Below the pieces are notes generated by a model. That model was given only the letters and a program-made list of their open reading frames with translations. It had not been told where the DNA came from and ran no database searches. DNA of 64,000 nt from Mycobacterium sp. URHD0025. Its GTDB lineage: Bacteria; Actinomycetota; Actinomycetes; Mycobacteriales; Mycobacteriaceae. The stretch lies in NCBI RefSeq assembly GCF_000426065.1, contig NZ_AUEQ01000011.1:248001-312000 (forward strand), given 5' to 3'. Positions 44,293-52,812 of this stretch are shown here, one piece after another. Position 1 is the stretch's first letter; each line of letters opens with the position of its first letter. The position numbers and the translations under genes were made by a program.

Positions 44293-45317
44293 CGCCGTGG
44301 CGTCGTGGTGATGTGCACGTGGTCGTAGTGGCCGTAACCCGACGCCTGTGGGCCCGACGGCGTGTAATAGGTGCCGCGCCAAATCACGTCCTGTAACCCG
44401 AATCGCGCCGCATTACCCATCGCGAAGGCAAGGATCTCGTTTCCGAGTGCGATGCCCTCGGGGCTTTCGGGATTGGGAATCATGATGTCGATCGCCAGAC
44501 CGCTGGGGTGCCACGGCTTCGAGTCCGGCCGGACCCCGTCGATGTCGGCGATTTGGGGAAACCGTGCGCTGACGGCCCGAGCGGCCAGGATCGTGTTCGG
44601 CTGCAACCCGACCTCGGACGCGACACCGACGGGCAACGCCTCCGGGATGTCCACAGCGGCTACGAGGGCAGGTGCGCTCGCGTTGTCGACCACCGCCTGC
44701 TGTTGCGGTGTCAATGCCCCGTACTGCGCCTCCGCGTCGGCGATCTGACGCAACAGTTCACGCCACTTGCCCTGTAGGTCTTCGCGCACCGCGGAGGCCC
44801 GCTCGGCCGCGGCGCGGGCATCGGCTGCCGATTTCTCCGACGCCGCGGCGGCGCCGGCCGCCCGCTCACATGCCGATTGATAGGCCTCCAACTGCCCGGC
44901 TGCCCCGTCGGCAACGGCCCGCTGTATCGACAGCTGATCGATCAGCTGCTGCGGGGAGGCCGCGGTCAGCATCGCCGCCACATCGCCGGTACGCCCACTC
45001 ATGTAGGTCATCGCCGCCATCCGGTCGACCGCAGCCTGGTGAGGCTGCAGCTCCATGTTCGCGGCGTCGAGAGCCTCCTGGTCGGCGCGATGGCGGTCTG
45101 CGGCCGCTGTCTGCTCGGCGAGCCTGGCATCGACATCGCGTTGGGCCGCCGTGACGGACTCGCGGGTCTGAACCGCCTGCCGGGACAACTCGTTGAGCTC
45201 GGCCATCGCGTCAGCCGCGGGCTCCGCCTTCACGCCGCCTGTCGACGTCGCGAGCACCAGGGCCGCCGCAACCGAACCGCACGCCGTTCGCAGAAGTAGG
45301 TGGCGCACCCGGGTCAT
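44289..45317 (-). CDS. Secreted coiled-coil protein with M15-like peptidase domain
   Basis: 342 residues. A signal peptide (about 1-30) leads into a long coiled coil (about 35-200, Ala/Gln/Glu-rich). The C-terminal domain is M15/VanY-like: HPSGLAIDIM holds the first His and Asp, and YGHYDHVHIT the last His pair. CwlO-type coiled coils regulate peptidoglycan hydrolases, so this protein may cut or recognise wall peptides outside the membrane. The catalytic state is not certain. Confidence 0.8.
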   Translation of the reverse strand: MTRVRHLLLRTACGSVAAALVLATSTGGVKAEPAADAMAELNELSRQAVQTRESVTAAQRDVDARLAEQTAAADRHRADQEALDAANMELQPHQAAVDRMAAMTYMSGRTGDVAAMLTAASPQQLIDQLSIQRAVADGAAGQLEAYQSACERAAGAAAASEKSAADARAAAERASAVREDLQGKWRELLRQIADAEAQYGALTPQQQAVVDNASAPALVAAVDIPEALPVGVASEVGLQPNTILAARAVSARFPQIADIDGVRPDSKPWHPSGLAIDIMIPNPESPEGIALGNEILAFAMGNAARFGLQDVIWRGTYYTPSGPQASGYGHYDHVHITTTPRR

Positions 45318-45406
45318 TCGGATTGTCACGATCCTTCGCTGCAAGGACCGATCCTGGCCCGGCTGTCTATCTCTGCGGACAGGCTACGAACTGGCTCGGG
45401 GGATGT

Positions 45407-45583
45407 CTAGTCAACAACCAGCGCGGACCGGCTGATCCGCGCGATGGACCGTGCCGGCCAGTCGAACAACACCAGTGCTCGGCCCGAGGCTGCCGGGGTG
45501 GCCGCATCCGCTGCCACTTGAATCGCGACGTCATCCTCGGCGACCAACGAGACTTTCTCCTGCGCCGCGGCGTCCGTGGCCTG
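45407..45583 (-). pseudogene. Possible C-terminal gene remnant, about 58 codons
   Basis: Downstream of the MBL-fold gene a frame with coding-like composition (VSLVAEDDVAIQVAADAA then ALVLFDWPARSIARISRSA) runs to a TAG. No start codon with a ribosome-binding site exists, and upstream the frame is lost in the MBL gene. It may be what is left of a deleted gene, or chance. I do not recognise its family. Confidence 0.25.
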
Positions 45584-45584
45584 C

Positions 45585-46508
45585 TCAGGTCCAGCCGCTG
45601 TGGTCGTGGCTGGGCACGATGGTGACGCGGTGGCGTACCGCGTGCAGGCGGTGCAGGGTCTCCCAGGCTGTATGCCGATCGGCGTCGGCGAGCAGGCCAG
45701 GGTAGGACGCCTTTTGCCGAAACCGGTCGATCTGGATCCGGCTCCACACGGCGTCGCCGACGAGCAGGGTTGGGCCAGAGGTTGTCTGGGCGAGTATTCC
45801 GATGCTTGCGGGGGTGTGTCCGGGCAGGCCGACCAGGATGACGGATCGGTCGCCGAACACGTCGAAGCTGTGCGGGAAGGTCAGGATGGGCGGGCCGTCG
45901 AGGTCGTAGAGCGTCACGGGCCGGCCGCGCAGCGCCGGACGCACTCCGCCCTGCGGAGCCAGTCGTTCACTCATCATCCACGCGTGTTCGGGTCGATGAA
46001 GGTGCACGGGTAAGCCGGGGAGGTCGAGCAGGCCGGCGACGTGATCCCAATGCAGGTGCGTGGGCAAGGCGAAATCGATGGTGCTGTGGTCTACGCCGGC
46101 AAGTTCGAGTGCCTGCCGGATATCGATGACGTCGCGCCGCGGGGTGACTGCCACGCGCAGAATCCACGGCAATTCGGCCACCGCGCGTTCGATGACGTTG
46201 ACACAGACGCCGGGGTCGACCAGGAAGGTGGCCTTGGGATGGCGGACGACGAACGCGTTGATCAGGTTCGAGGACCGTCCTGGCCGCCACACGCCTTCGG
46301 CGATGGCCGGGGTCGGCACCATCCGTTCCCGTTGCGGGAGGGTGATCACCTCGACTGTCGTTGCGCCCGTAGGTAACCCCTGATCGGTCAGGGACGCCAG
46401 CAACCGCGGGTCGGGTCTCCGCGGACGGACGACACCTAGCGGTAAGCCGGCGAATGCCTGACAACACGTCAGCAGGTTTGGGCGGACGACTTCATCAGTA
46501 TCGATCAT
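45585..46508 (-). CDS. MBL-fold metallo-hydrolase
   Basis: 307 residues. The metallo-beta-lactamase fold is shown by THLHWDHVAGL (zinc ligands), VGLPGHTPASIG (His), VGDAVWS (Asp) and VPSHDHSGW (last His). It resembles lactonase or glyoxalase II-type enzymes. GTACATG upstream gives two starts; ATG 46508 has better spacing to GGAG than 46511. The substrate is unknown; the gene lies after the peptide gene at the end of the tartrate cluster. Confidence 0.85.
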   Translation of the reverse strand: MIDTDEVVRPNLLTCCQAFAGLPLGVVRPRRPDPRLLASLTDQGLPTGATTVEVITLPQRERMVPTPAIAEGVWRPGRSSNLINAFVVRHPKATFLVDPGVCVNVIERAVAELPWILRVAVTPRRDVIDIRQALELAGVDHSTIDFALPTHLHWDHVAGLLDLPGLPVHLHRPEHAWMMSERLAPQGGVRPALRGRPVTLYDLDGPPILTFPHSFDVFGDRSVILVGLPGHTPASIGILAQTTSGPTLLVGDAVWSRIQIDRFRQKASYPGLLADADRHTAWETLHRLHAVRHRVTIVPSHDHSGWT

Positions 46509-46640
46509 CATGTACTCCAGCTGCCGGACGCGGTCGCCATTCTGATTGCGCTCATCCGATCGTCGCTAGACAACCGGCGTGAGGTCGGTCCCCCACGGGT
46601 TGATCGGGCCTCGAGAGCACGGTGGCGCCCGGCGCCGTCT

Positions 46641-46766
46641 TCATCGACATGCACTCAGGTAGAAGCCTCCGCGGTCATCAGGCTGGAGGTTCTGCGGTGG
46701 CCCAAGTCCGCTGGCCGCCGACAGGGTCGCGATGGCACACGCCGCAGCGCGTTGTTTTTTCAGCAT
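46641..46766 (-). CDS. Short secreted peptide, 41 aa
   Basis: The ATG at 46766 is preceded by a perfect GGAGGTGA 5 nt upstream. The peptide begins MLKKQRAAACAIATLSAASG, a charged n-region then a hydrophobic core like a signal peptide, and ends FYLSACR. The mature part would be about 20 residues with one Cys. Tandem palindromes lie about 33 nt upstream. It stands alone on its strand between the DUF5718 gene and the MBL hydrolase gene. I know no family for it. The strong ribosome-binding site and the signal-like start are the main evidence that it is real. Confidence 0.5.
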   Translation of the reverse strand: MLKKQRAAACAIATLSAASGLGPPQNLQPDDRGGFYLSACR

Positions 46767-46799
46767 CGAGTCACCTCCAGCCATCCTCATTCCAGGTTT

Positions 46800-46832
46800 G
46801 ATACCTTTTGGTATCTGATGCCAAAAGGTATC
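46800..46832 (-). promoter_or_regulatory. Tandem 16-bp palindromes, operator of the short peptide gene
   Basis: GATACCTTTTGGTATC (46800-46815) and GATGCCAAAAGGTATC (46817-46832) are adjacent palindromes, and together make a perfect 13-bp inverted repeat (46799-46811 with 46821-46833). On the minus strand TACCTT within the upstream one could be the -10. The rest of the 420-bp gap (46509-46928) holds only the peptide gene. Confidence 0.6.
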
Positions 46833-46928
46833 AGAACTCCGTGGGAAGGACGAGGTGAATCGGGGGGATCATCGACGATTTCCGGCCGGAAGAGCACGCG
46901 CAGTCGGTGCACGATGTCATCGATGCGG

Positions 46929-47780
46929 TCATCCGGGATGCGGCCGTGGCGCATCTCCTGAAACCGTCTGCCGCAGTTCGGAAGCCGCCTCCGAATCTGT
47001 GTCGTACACCCGGACCACCGCCTGGTCGCCGTGCTGCAGGAAGGTACTCTCGCCCAACGGCGTGTACTTTGTCGCACCGATCCCGATGAGCACGTTCTCG
47101 GGGTGACCGCTGCCGGCCATCAGAGCGCCGACATCCTCGAGCGGAGTGTCCGCGGACCCCTTCTGGTTGGCCAGCCGTTCCACGATCCAGTCGAGCAACT
47201 CCTCGCCGTAGTACGAGTAGCCAGACAGCGGGCTGTCGACACCGTAGGCGTGCTCCTGGCCGTCGGCGGTGACCAGCGAGCACACCAGACGAAGGGTGGA
47301 CGTGGGGCCGTCCGGCATCAGATCCGAGATGTCGAAGAACTGTGGCGCAACGCCTTTGGACGCAGGTCCCCAGTTCTTCTTGTGGCTGATCTTCGCCGCG
47401 TGGGGCCGCCGGATCGAACAGTCGTTGAACGCACCGAGCGCGAACGGGTGCAGATCTGTCACGGTGTCTCCCCGCCACGACACCCGGCACGCGAGAGCCA
47501 CCTCGGGCTCGATCTGCAGATTGAGCGGGCCGTCCACGGTCCCCAGCGCCGGCAGGCCGATGGTGTCGCGCGACAGCGGGAACTCGCCGAGGAAGGTGTC
47601 GTTGCCCGGTGCGTACCAGGGAAAGATGCCTTTGGGCGCGTTTCCCTCAGAGGCGACGTTCACGAAGTCCGCCGCCTCGCCGGCCTGTTCCAGGTGGCCC
47701 GCGAAATTGCCGGCCACCCCGAAGCCGAACCATGTACGCAATTCGGCGTCGCGAACGGTGATCATGCGGGGCCCGCTCAT
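46929..47780 (-). CDS. DUF5718 protein with FAH-fold metal motifs
   Basis: 283 residues. GFGVAGNFAGHLEQAGEA near the N-terminus is the DUF5718 mark. IEPEVALACRV (Glu91, Glu93) and GAFNDCSIRRPH (Asp120) match the Glu-x-Glu and Asn-Asp-x-Ser-x-Arg metal sites of fumarylacetoacetate hydrolases, followed by KISHKKNWGPASKG. The function is unknown. FAH relatives include oxaloacetate decarboxylases, and the upstream TarD enzyme makes oxaloacetate, so a role on that product is a reasonable guess. The start overlaps the tartrate dehydrogenase stop as ATGA. Confidence 0.7.
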   Translation of the reverse strand: MSGPRMITVRDAELRTWFGFGVAGNFAGHLEQAGEAADFVNVASEGNAPKGIFPWYAPGNDTFLGEFPLSRDTIGLPALGTVDGPLNLQIEPEVALACRVSWRGDTVTDLHPFALGAFNDCSIRRPHAAKISHKKNWGPASKGVAPQFFDISDLMPDGPTSTLRLVCSLVTADGQEHAYGVDSPLSGYSYYGEELLDWIVERLANQKGSADTPLEDVGALMAGSGHPENVLIGIGATKYTPLGESTFLQHGDQAVVRVYDTDSEAASELRQTVSGDAPRPHPG

Positions 47781-48856
47781 GGCGCCGTCACCGCGTCGGC
47801 GACCGCGGCGCCGAGGGTCTCGGTGGTCGCCGTGCCACCCATGTCGGGAGTGAGCGTGTCACCACCACGGGCCAGCACGGTCTCGACCGCGGCCAGGACT
47901 GCGGCCGCGGCTTCGGCCTCACCGAGGTGCTCCAACATCATGGACGCACACCAGATCTGGCCGATCGGATTGGCGATCCCCTTCCCGGCGATGTCGGGTG
48001 CCGACCCATGCACGGGTTCGAACAGACTCGGGAACCTGCGCTCGGGGTTGATGTTGGCGCTCGGCGCGATGCCGATGGTGCCGGTGCACGCCGGACCAAG
48101 ATCGGAGAGGATGTCGCCGAACAGGTTCGAGGCCACAACGACATCGAACCAGTCGGGATGCATGACGAAGTTCGCCGCCAGGATGTCGATGTGGTACTTG
48201 TCCACGTCGATGTCGGGGTAGTTGACCGCCATCGCCTGCACGCGTTCATCCCAGTACGGCATGGAGATGGAGATGCCGTTGCTCTTGGTCGCCGATGTCA
48301 GGTGTTTCTCGGGGCGGGTCGCGGCGAGCTCGAAGGCGAACTTCAGGATCCGGTCGACGCCGGTGCGGGTCATGATGGTTTCCTGCATCACCACCTCACG
48401 GTCGGTCCCCTCGAAGATCTTGCCGCCGACGCTGGAGTACTCGCCCTCGGTGTTCTCCCGCACGACGTAGAAGTCGACATCGCCGGGTTGGCGTCCGGCC
48501 AAGGGGCTGGGCACGCCGGGCATCAATCGGACGGGTCGCAGGTTCACGTATTGATCGAAGGCGCGCCGGAACTGCAGCAGGCTCCCCCACAGGGAGATGT
48601 GGTCGGGCACCACCTCGGGCCATCCGACGGCACCGAAGAAGATCGCGTCGACACCCTTGAGCTGTTCGAACCAGTTGTCTGGCAACATTTTTCCGTGCTT
48701 GAGGTAGTAATCGGCACTGGAATGGTCGAAGTGCTCGTAGTCGAGCTTCAGGTCGAACGCCTGCGCCGCCGCATCCAGGACGCGCAGGCCTTCGGGCACT
48801 ACTTCGGTACCGATGCCGTCGCCGGGGATGACGGCGACGCGATGGGTTCGTGACAT
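47777..48856 (-). CDS. Tartrate / D-malate dehydrogenase, decarboxylating
   Basis: 359 residues of the isocitrate/isopropylmalate dehydrogenase family: IPGDGIGTEVVPEGLRVL at the start, RENTEGEYSSVGG, TKSNGISISMPYWDE, NLFGDILSDLGPACTGTIGIAPSANI, EPVHGSAPDIAGKGIANPIGQIW. The tartrate dehydrogenase (TtuC/DmlA) type converts D-malate to pyruvate and acts on tartrate isomers. It lies in the tartrate operon between the 2-hydroxyacid dehydrogenase and DUF5718. AAGGA is about 10 nt before the ATG. Confidence 0.88.
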   Translation of the reverse strand: MSRTHRVAVIPGDGIGTEVVPEGLRVLDAAAQAFDLKLDYEHFDHSSADYYLKHGKMLPDNWFEQLKGVDAIFFGAVGWPEVVPDHISLWGSLLQFRRAFDQYVNLRPVRLMPGVPSPLAGRQPGDVDFYVVRENTEGEYSSVGGKIFEGTDREVVMQETIMTRTGVDRILKFAFELAATRPEKHLTSATKSNGISISMPYWDERVQAMAVNYPDIDVDKYHIDILAANFVMHPDWFDVVVASNLFGDILSDLGPACTGTIGIAPSANINPERRFPSLFEPVHGSAPDIAGKGIANPIGQIWCASMMLEHLGEAEAAAAVLAAVETVLARGGDTLTPDMGGTATTETLGAAVADAVTAP

Positions 48857-48881
48857 GTCAGGAAGGTCCTTTCGGTGCGGG

Positions 48882-49823
48882 TCAGTTGACGGGATGGCGT
48901 GGTTCACGCCCGTCCAGGACGGCGATGACATCGGCGGCGGCCCTCAGTCCGGCTCGCAGGCGTGCCTCGACGGTCTGGCCGGCCAGATGGGAGGTGATGA
49001 TGACGTCACGGCGACCCCGCAGGGGGCTCTCAACAGGCAAGGGTTCGGCGTCGAGTACGTCGAGGGCCGCGCCGGCGATCTCACCCCCGTCCAATGCGGC
49101 GGCGAGGGCCTCCTCGTCGACCAGCGATCCCCGGGCGGTGTTGATCAGCACGGCGGTGGGTTTCATCGCTTCCAACGCCGAGGAGTCGATCATCCGCCGG
49201 TTATGGGGGTTCGCCTTGGTGTGCAGGGTCAGGTAATCGGCGTCCCCCAGTACGGTGTCTCGGTCGACGAACGCCACCCTGGTTTCCTGGATGTCCGGGT
49301 GGGCCGTATCGACCAGCACCGTCATCCCGAATGCGGTCGCCAGCTGGGCGACTGCGCGCCCACTTGGCCCGAAACCGATGATTCCCAACGTGTTTCCGCG
49401 TAGCTCGCCGCCGGCGTCACGCGGCCAGGCGCCCGCGCGCACGCCGTCGATGACGGTGGTCAGCCGACGAGCCGACATAAGCATCAAGGCGAACGTCATC
49501 TCGGCGACGGCGTGGTGGTTCACCCCTGGGGTGTTGCACACCCGTATCCCACGCTCGGTGGCCGCCGTGAGATCAACCGAGTCGTACCCAACGCCGCTGC
49601 GGGCGATCACCCGCAACTCGGTCGCATTGGCGATCATCCCGGCGGTGACAGGTTCACTCGCGATGATGGCGCCGTGCATACCGTCGAAGAGGGCTCGCGC
49701 TTCGCCAGGATGCCGTGGTCCGGTGGCCGGCAGGTACACGGTCTCGTGGCCGTGACGACGCAGGAGGGTGTCCACCTCGTCGCCGGGCACGAGGTAGTCG
49801 GTGGTCACCAGAACGCGCGACAT
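48882..49823 (-). CDS. D-2-hydroxyacid dehydrogenase
   Basis: 313 residues with the D-specific dehydrogenase plan: a flavodoxin-like substrate domain, a Rossmann core with GIIGFGPSG, ARGSLVDEEAL carrying the catalytic Arg, and SHLAGQTVEA with the His. It probably reduces hydroxypyruvate, oxaloglycolate or glyoxylate, all possible tartrate-pathway keto acids. The substrate is inferred from neighbours only. Confidence 0.87.
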   Translation of the reverse strand: MSRVLVTTDYLVPGDEVDTLLRRHGHETVYLPATGPRHPGEARALFDGMHGAIIASEPVTAGMIANATELRVIARSGVGYDSVDLTAATERGIRVCNTPGVNHHAVAEMTFALMLMSARRLTTVIDGVRAGAWPRDAGGELRGNTLGIIGFGPSGRAVAQLATAFGMTVLVDTAHPDIQETRVAFVDRDTVLGDADYLTLHTKANPHNRRMIDSSALEAMKPTAVLINTARGSLVDEEALAAALDGGEIAGAALDVLDAEPLPVESPLRGRRDVIITSHLAGQTVEARLRAGLRAAADVIAVLDGREPRHPVN

Positions 49824-49935
49824 GGTTTCTTCTCACTCTTCGTATCGATGGATAGGCGACCACCGCCCGGGGGCCCGCCGCCGCCCTGCCCGTAGGCGCC
49901 GGCCCATCCTCAGGCCGAGGATCAGGGTGTGACGG

Positions 49936-51372
49936 TCAGGATGATGCAGCGGCGGCGTGGCGGCTGCCCAACGCTGTTTTCTCCTCGGCCGGTCCTCGGG
50001 CCGCAGCGTGTCCGCCGGCACCGGTGTCCGTTCCAGGTTGGCCTTCAACATCGGCCTCGATGGTGAACTCGCGTCGTCCGGCGAGCACTTCGCGAGCCTG
50101 CTCATCGTCGAAGTCGTTCTCCCACTTCGCGATCACGATGGTGCCTATGGCATTGCCGAGAACGTTGATGAAGACGCGACCCTCGTTGAGGATGCGGTCG
50201 ATACCCACGATCAGGGCCAGTGCGGCCAGAGGTACGTGACCGACGGCGGTGATGGTGGATGCCAACACGATGAACGCGCCTCCGGCGATGCCGGCCGTGC
50301 CCTTGCTGGTCAGCATCATCACGCCGACCATGATGAGCTGCGCCTGCCAGGAGAGATCGATGCCGACGGCTTGCGCCAGAAAGAGCGAGGCCATGGTGAG
50401 GTAGACCGCCGAACCGTCGAGGTTGAACGAGAATCCCGCCGGGATCACCAGGCCCACAATGGGTTTGCCGCAGCCGAGGTGTTCGAGTTTGCGGACCAAC
50501 TGCGGCAGGATCGCTTCGCTGGAGCAGGTGCTCAAGGCGATCAACAGCTCGGTCTTCAGGTAGCGCATCAGGGTGAAGACTTTCATCCCACAGGCTTTGG
50601 AGATCAGCCCCAGCAGCACCACGACATACACGACACAGGTCGCAGTGAACAGCAGGATGAGAAATCCGAGCTGCTGCAGACTGGCGGCACCGTACTTGGC
50701 GACCACAGAGGCGAGAGCACCGAAGGTACCGATGGGGGCGAGCCGCATCACCCAGCCGACGATCTTGAACACCACGTGCGACAGCGACTCGATCAGCGTG
50801 GTGATCGGCGCGCTGCGCGCCTTGGTCACGTTGAGCGCACAGCCGATCAGCAGCGACACCAACAGGGCCGAAAGGATCGCGTGGCCGGTGATCGCGCCGA
50901 ACAGTGATTCGGGGATCACATTGGTGACGAACTGGACGAAACCGACCTTCTCCCCCGAGTCGACGCCCGGGATGGTGCTGGCGTCAAGGCTGTTGACGTC
51001 AATGTTCATGCCCGCGCCGGGCTTGAAGATGTTGGCCACCACCAGGCCGATCAGCATCGAGACCAGGGACAGTACGAAGAAGTAGCCGAGCGCCTTGACA
51101 CCGATGCGTCCGGCGCGACGCAGGCTGTCCATGGTGGCGATGCCGAGGGTCACCACGCAGAAGACCACGGGGACCACGATCATCTTGACCAGCCCGATGA
51201 ACCAGTCGTTGAGCGGTGTCACTGCCGCGCCCACGTTTGGCGCCAGGATGCCGACGGCGATGCCGAGAACGGCACCGATGATGACCTGGAACCAGAGTTG
51301 GCGTATCAGGGAGCCCAATCTGGTTCTGCGGGGTGCGGGTGGGATGGTCGTGCTGACGGTCGTCGTGGCCAC
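49936..51372 (-). CDS. DctA-type C4-dicarboxylate:cation symporter
   Basis: 478 residues with the SLC1/DAACS fold: helices such as QLWFQVIIGAVLGIAVGILAP and VVPVVFCVVTLGIATMDSL, the STCSSEAILPQL hairpin, GFSFNLDGSAVYLT (substrate and Na+ site) and MMLTSKGTAGIAGGAFIVL. It imports malate, fumarate, succinate and probably tartrate. The C-terminal tail is Ala/Gly-rich. GTG 51372 has AGGAG 7 nt upstream. Within the operon it supplies the substrates of TarD and of the dehydrogenases. Confidence 0.9.
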   Translation of the reverse strand: MATTTVSTTIPPAPRRTRLGSLIRQLWFQVIIGAVLGIAVGILAPNVGAAVTPLNDWFIGLVKMIVVPVVFCVVTLGIATMDSLRRAGRIGVKALGYFFVLSLVSMLIGLVVANIFKPGAGMNIDVNSLDASTIPGVDSGEKVGFVQFVTNVIPESLFGAITGHAILSALLVSLLIGCALNVTKARSAPITTLIESLSHVVFKIVGWVMRLAPIGTFGALASVVAKYGAASLQQLGFLILLFTATCVVYVVVLLGLISKACGMKVFTLMRYLKTELLIALSTCSSEAILPQLVRKLEHLGCGKPIVGLVIPAGFSFNLDGSAVYLTMASLFLAQAVGIDLSWQAQLIMVGVMMLTSKGTAGIAGGAFIVLASTITAVGHVPLAALALIVGIDRILNEGRVFINVLGNAIGTIVIAKWENDFDDEQAREVLAGRREFTIEADVEGQPGTDTGAGGHAAARGPAEEKTALGSRHAAAASS

Positions 51373-51509
51373 GAGGGAACTCCTTTGATCCGGTGCGGGA
51401 TTGGGTTTGCCGGCCGAGATGTGCGGCGCTGGGCGGCGGCCGGTGGCCGGGCAGCGTTCTTGTACGCGCCCCCCGGCCTTCGAAACACCAGGTGGCACCG
51501 GAACAGCGG

Positions 51510-52676
51510 TCAGTGGTGCAGTTCGCGCAGAACCTTGTAGAAGGCACTCTTGGCCTCGAAGCCGATGCCGGGGATCTCGGTGAGACCGACCTGGCTGTCG
51601 GAGACCACGGCGTCGTCGGCGAACCCGCCGGTGGGCTGGAACTCACCGGGATAAGACTCGTTGCCGCCGAGCTTGAGGGCCGCAGCGATGTGAAGCGAGA
51701 ACTGGTGTCCGCCATGCGGAATGCAGCGCCGCGACGACCAGCCGTGCTCCTTCAACATCTCCTGCACCCGCAGGTATTCGGTGAGGCCGTAACTCAGCGC
51801 CGGGTCGACCTGGATGTAGTCCCGGTCCGGGCGCATGCCGCCGTAACGGATCAGGTTGCGGGCATCCTGGACCGAGAACAGGTTCTCGCCGGTGGCGATC
51901 GGGCCCCGGTAGTTCTCCGAGAGGATGGCGTTGAGCCGGTAGTCGAGCGGGTCGCCGACCTCCTCGTACCAGAACAGGCCGTAGGGCTCGATGGCCCGTC
52001 CGTAGTCCAGGGCGGTCTGCAGATCGAAGCGACCGTTGACGTCGACCGCCAGACGGGACCCGTCTCCGTCGAGCACCTCCAGAACCGCCTCGATGCGCTT
52101 CAGATCGTCGGCGAGATCGGTGCCACCGATCTTCATCTTGACCACGGAGTAGCCCATGTCGAGGAACCGGCGCATCTCGTCCTGCAGGTCGGACAAGGTC
52201 TTGCCGGGGGCGTAGTAACCACCGGCGGCGTAGACGAACACGGAGTCGTCTGGCTGACCGTCGCCGTAGTGGTCGGACAGGTAGCGGTACAGCGGCTGAC
52301 CGGCGATCTTGGCGGCGAGGTCGAACAGCGCCATGTCGAGGACGCCGATCGCGACGGAGCGTTCGCCGTGGCCACCGGGCTTCTCGTTGTTCATCATGAT
52401 CGGCCAGGCCAGCGTGGGGTCCAGGTTGCCGGATGGGTCGAGCAGGCTCTCCGGATCGGCGTCCAGCAGGCGTGGGATGGCTCGCCGCCGCAGGATCTCC
52501 CCGGCGCTGTAGCGGCCGTTGGAGTTGAAGCCGTAACCGATGACGGGCTCGCCGTCGCGCATCACGTCGCTGACGATCGCCACGATCGAGCAGTCCATCG
52601 AACTGAAGTCGATCCAGGCGTTGCGGATCGACGAACTGATCGGGACGACGCCCTCGTGCACGGACAGGATCTTCAT
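51510..52676 (-). CDS. D(-)-tartrate dehydratase (TarD-like, enolase superfamily)
   Basis: 388 residues. The capping domain has VPISSSIRNAWIDFSSM and GYGFNSNGRY; the barrel has KMKIGG (Lys180, Lys182), DVNGRF (Asp212), WYEEVGDPLDY (Glu238), GENLF (Glu264) and CIPHGGHQ (His321/324). The residues and spacing resemble Bradyrhizobium TarD, which turns D-tartrate into oxaloacetate. The start has AAGGAAGG upstream. It is the first gene of the operon divergent from GntR. Confidence 0.88.
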   Translation of the reverse strand: MKILSVHEGVVPISSSIRNAWIDFSSMDCSIVAIVSDVMRDGEPVIGYGFNSNGRYSAGEILRRRAIPRLLDADPESLLDPSGNLDPTLAWPIMMNNEKPGGHGERSVAIGVLDMALFDLAAKIAGQPLYRYLSDHYGDGQPDDSVFVYAAGGYYAPGKTLSDLQDEMRRFLDMGYSVVKMKIGGTDLADDLKRIEAVLEVLDGDGSRLAVDVNGRFDLQTALDYGRAIEPYGLFWYEEVGDPLDYRLNAILSENYRGPIATGENLFSVQDARNLIRYGGMRPDRDYIQVDPALSYGLTEYLRVQEMLKEHGWSSRRCIPHGGHQFSLHIAAALKLGGNESYPGEFQPTGGFADDAVVSDSQVGLTEIPGIGFEAKSAFYKVLRELHH

Positions 52677-52692
52677 GATCAACCTTCCTTGT

Positions 52693-52704
52693 ATCTTATA
52701 AGAT
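52693..52704 (-). promoter_or_regulatory. Palindromic operator at the tarD promoter
   Basis: ATCTTATAAGAT is a perfect 12-bp palindrome in the divergent tarD–gntR region. Its TAAGAT can be the tarD -10, so a bound GntR repressor would block transcription. A TAGACT at 52733-52738 may be the -10 of gntR. Confidence 0.55.
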
Positions 52705-52812
52705 GTGAGATGTAACTGATGAGTGGCGATGTTAGACTCACTGTGACCGCCAGCACAAGGGGCAATGTGGGGCCCTGGTCACAGCACAGGCACCGATGAG
52801 ATGGGGGCGCAC

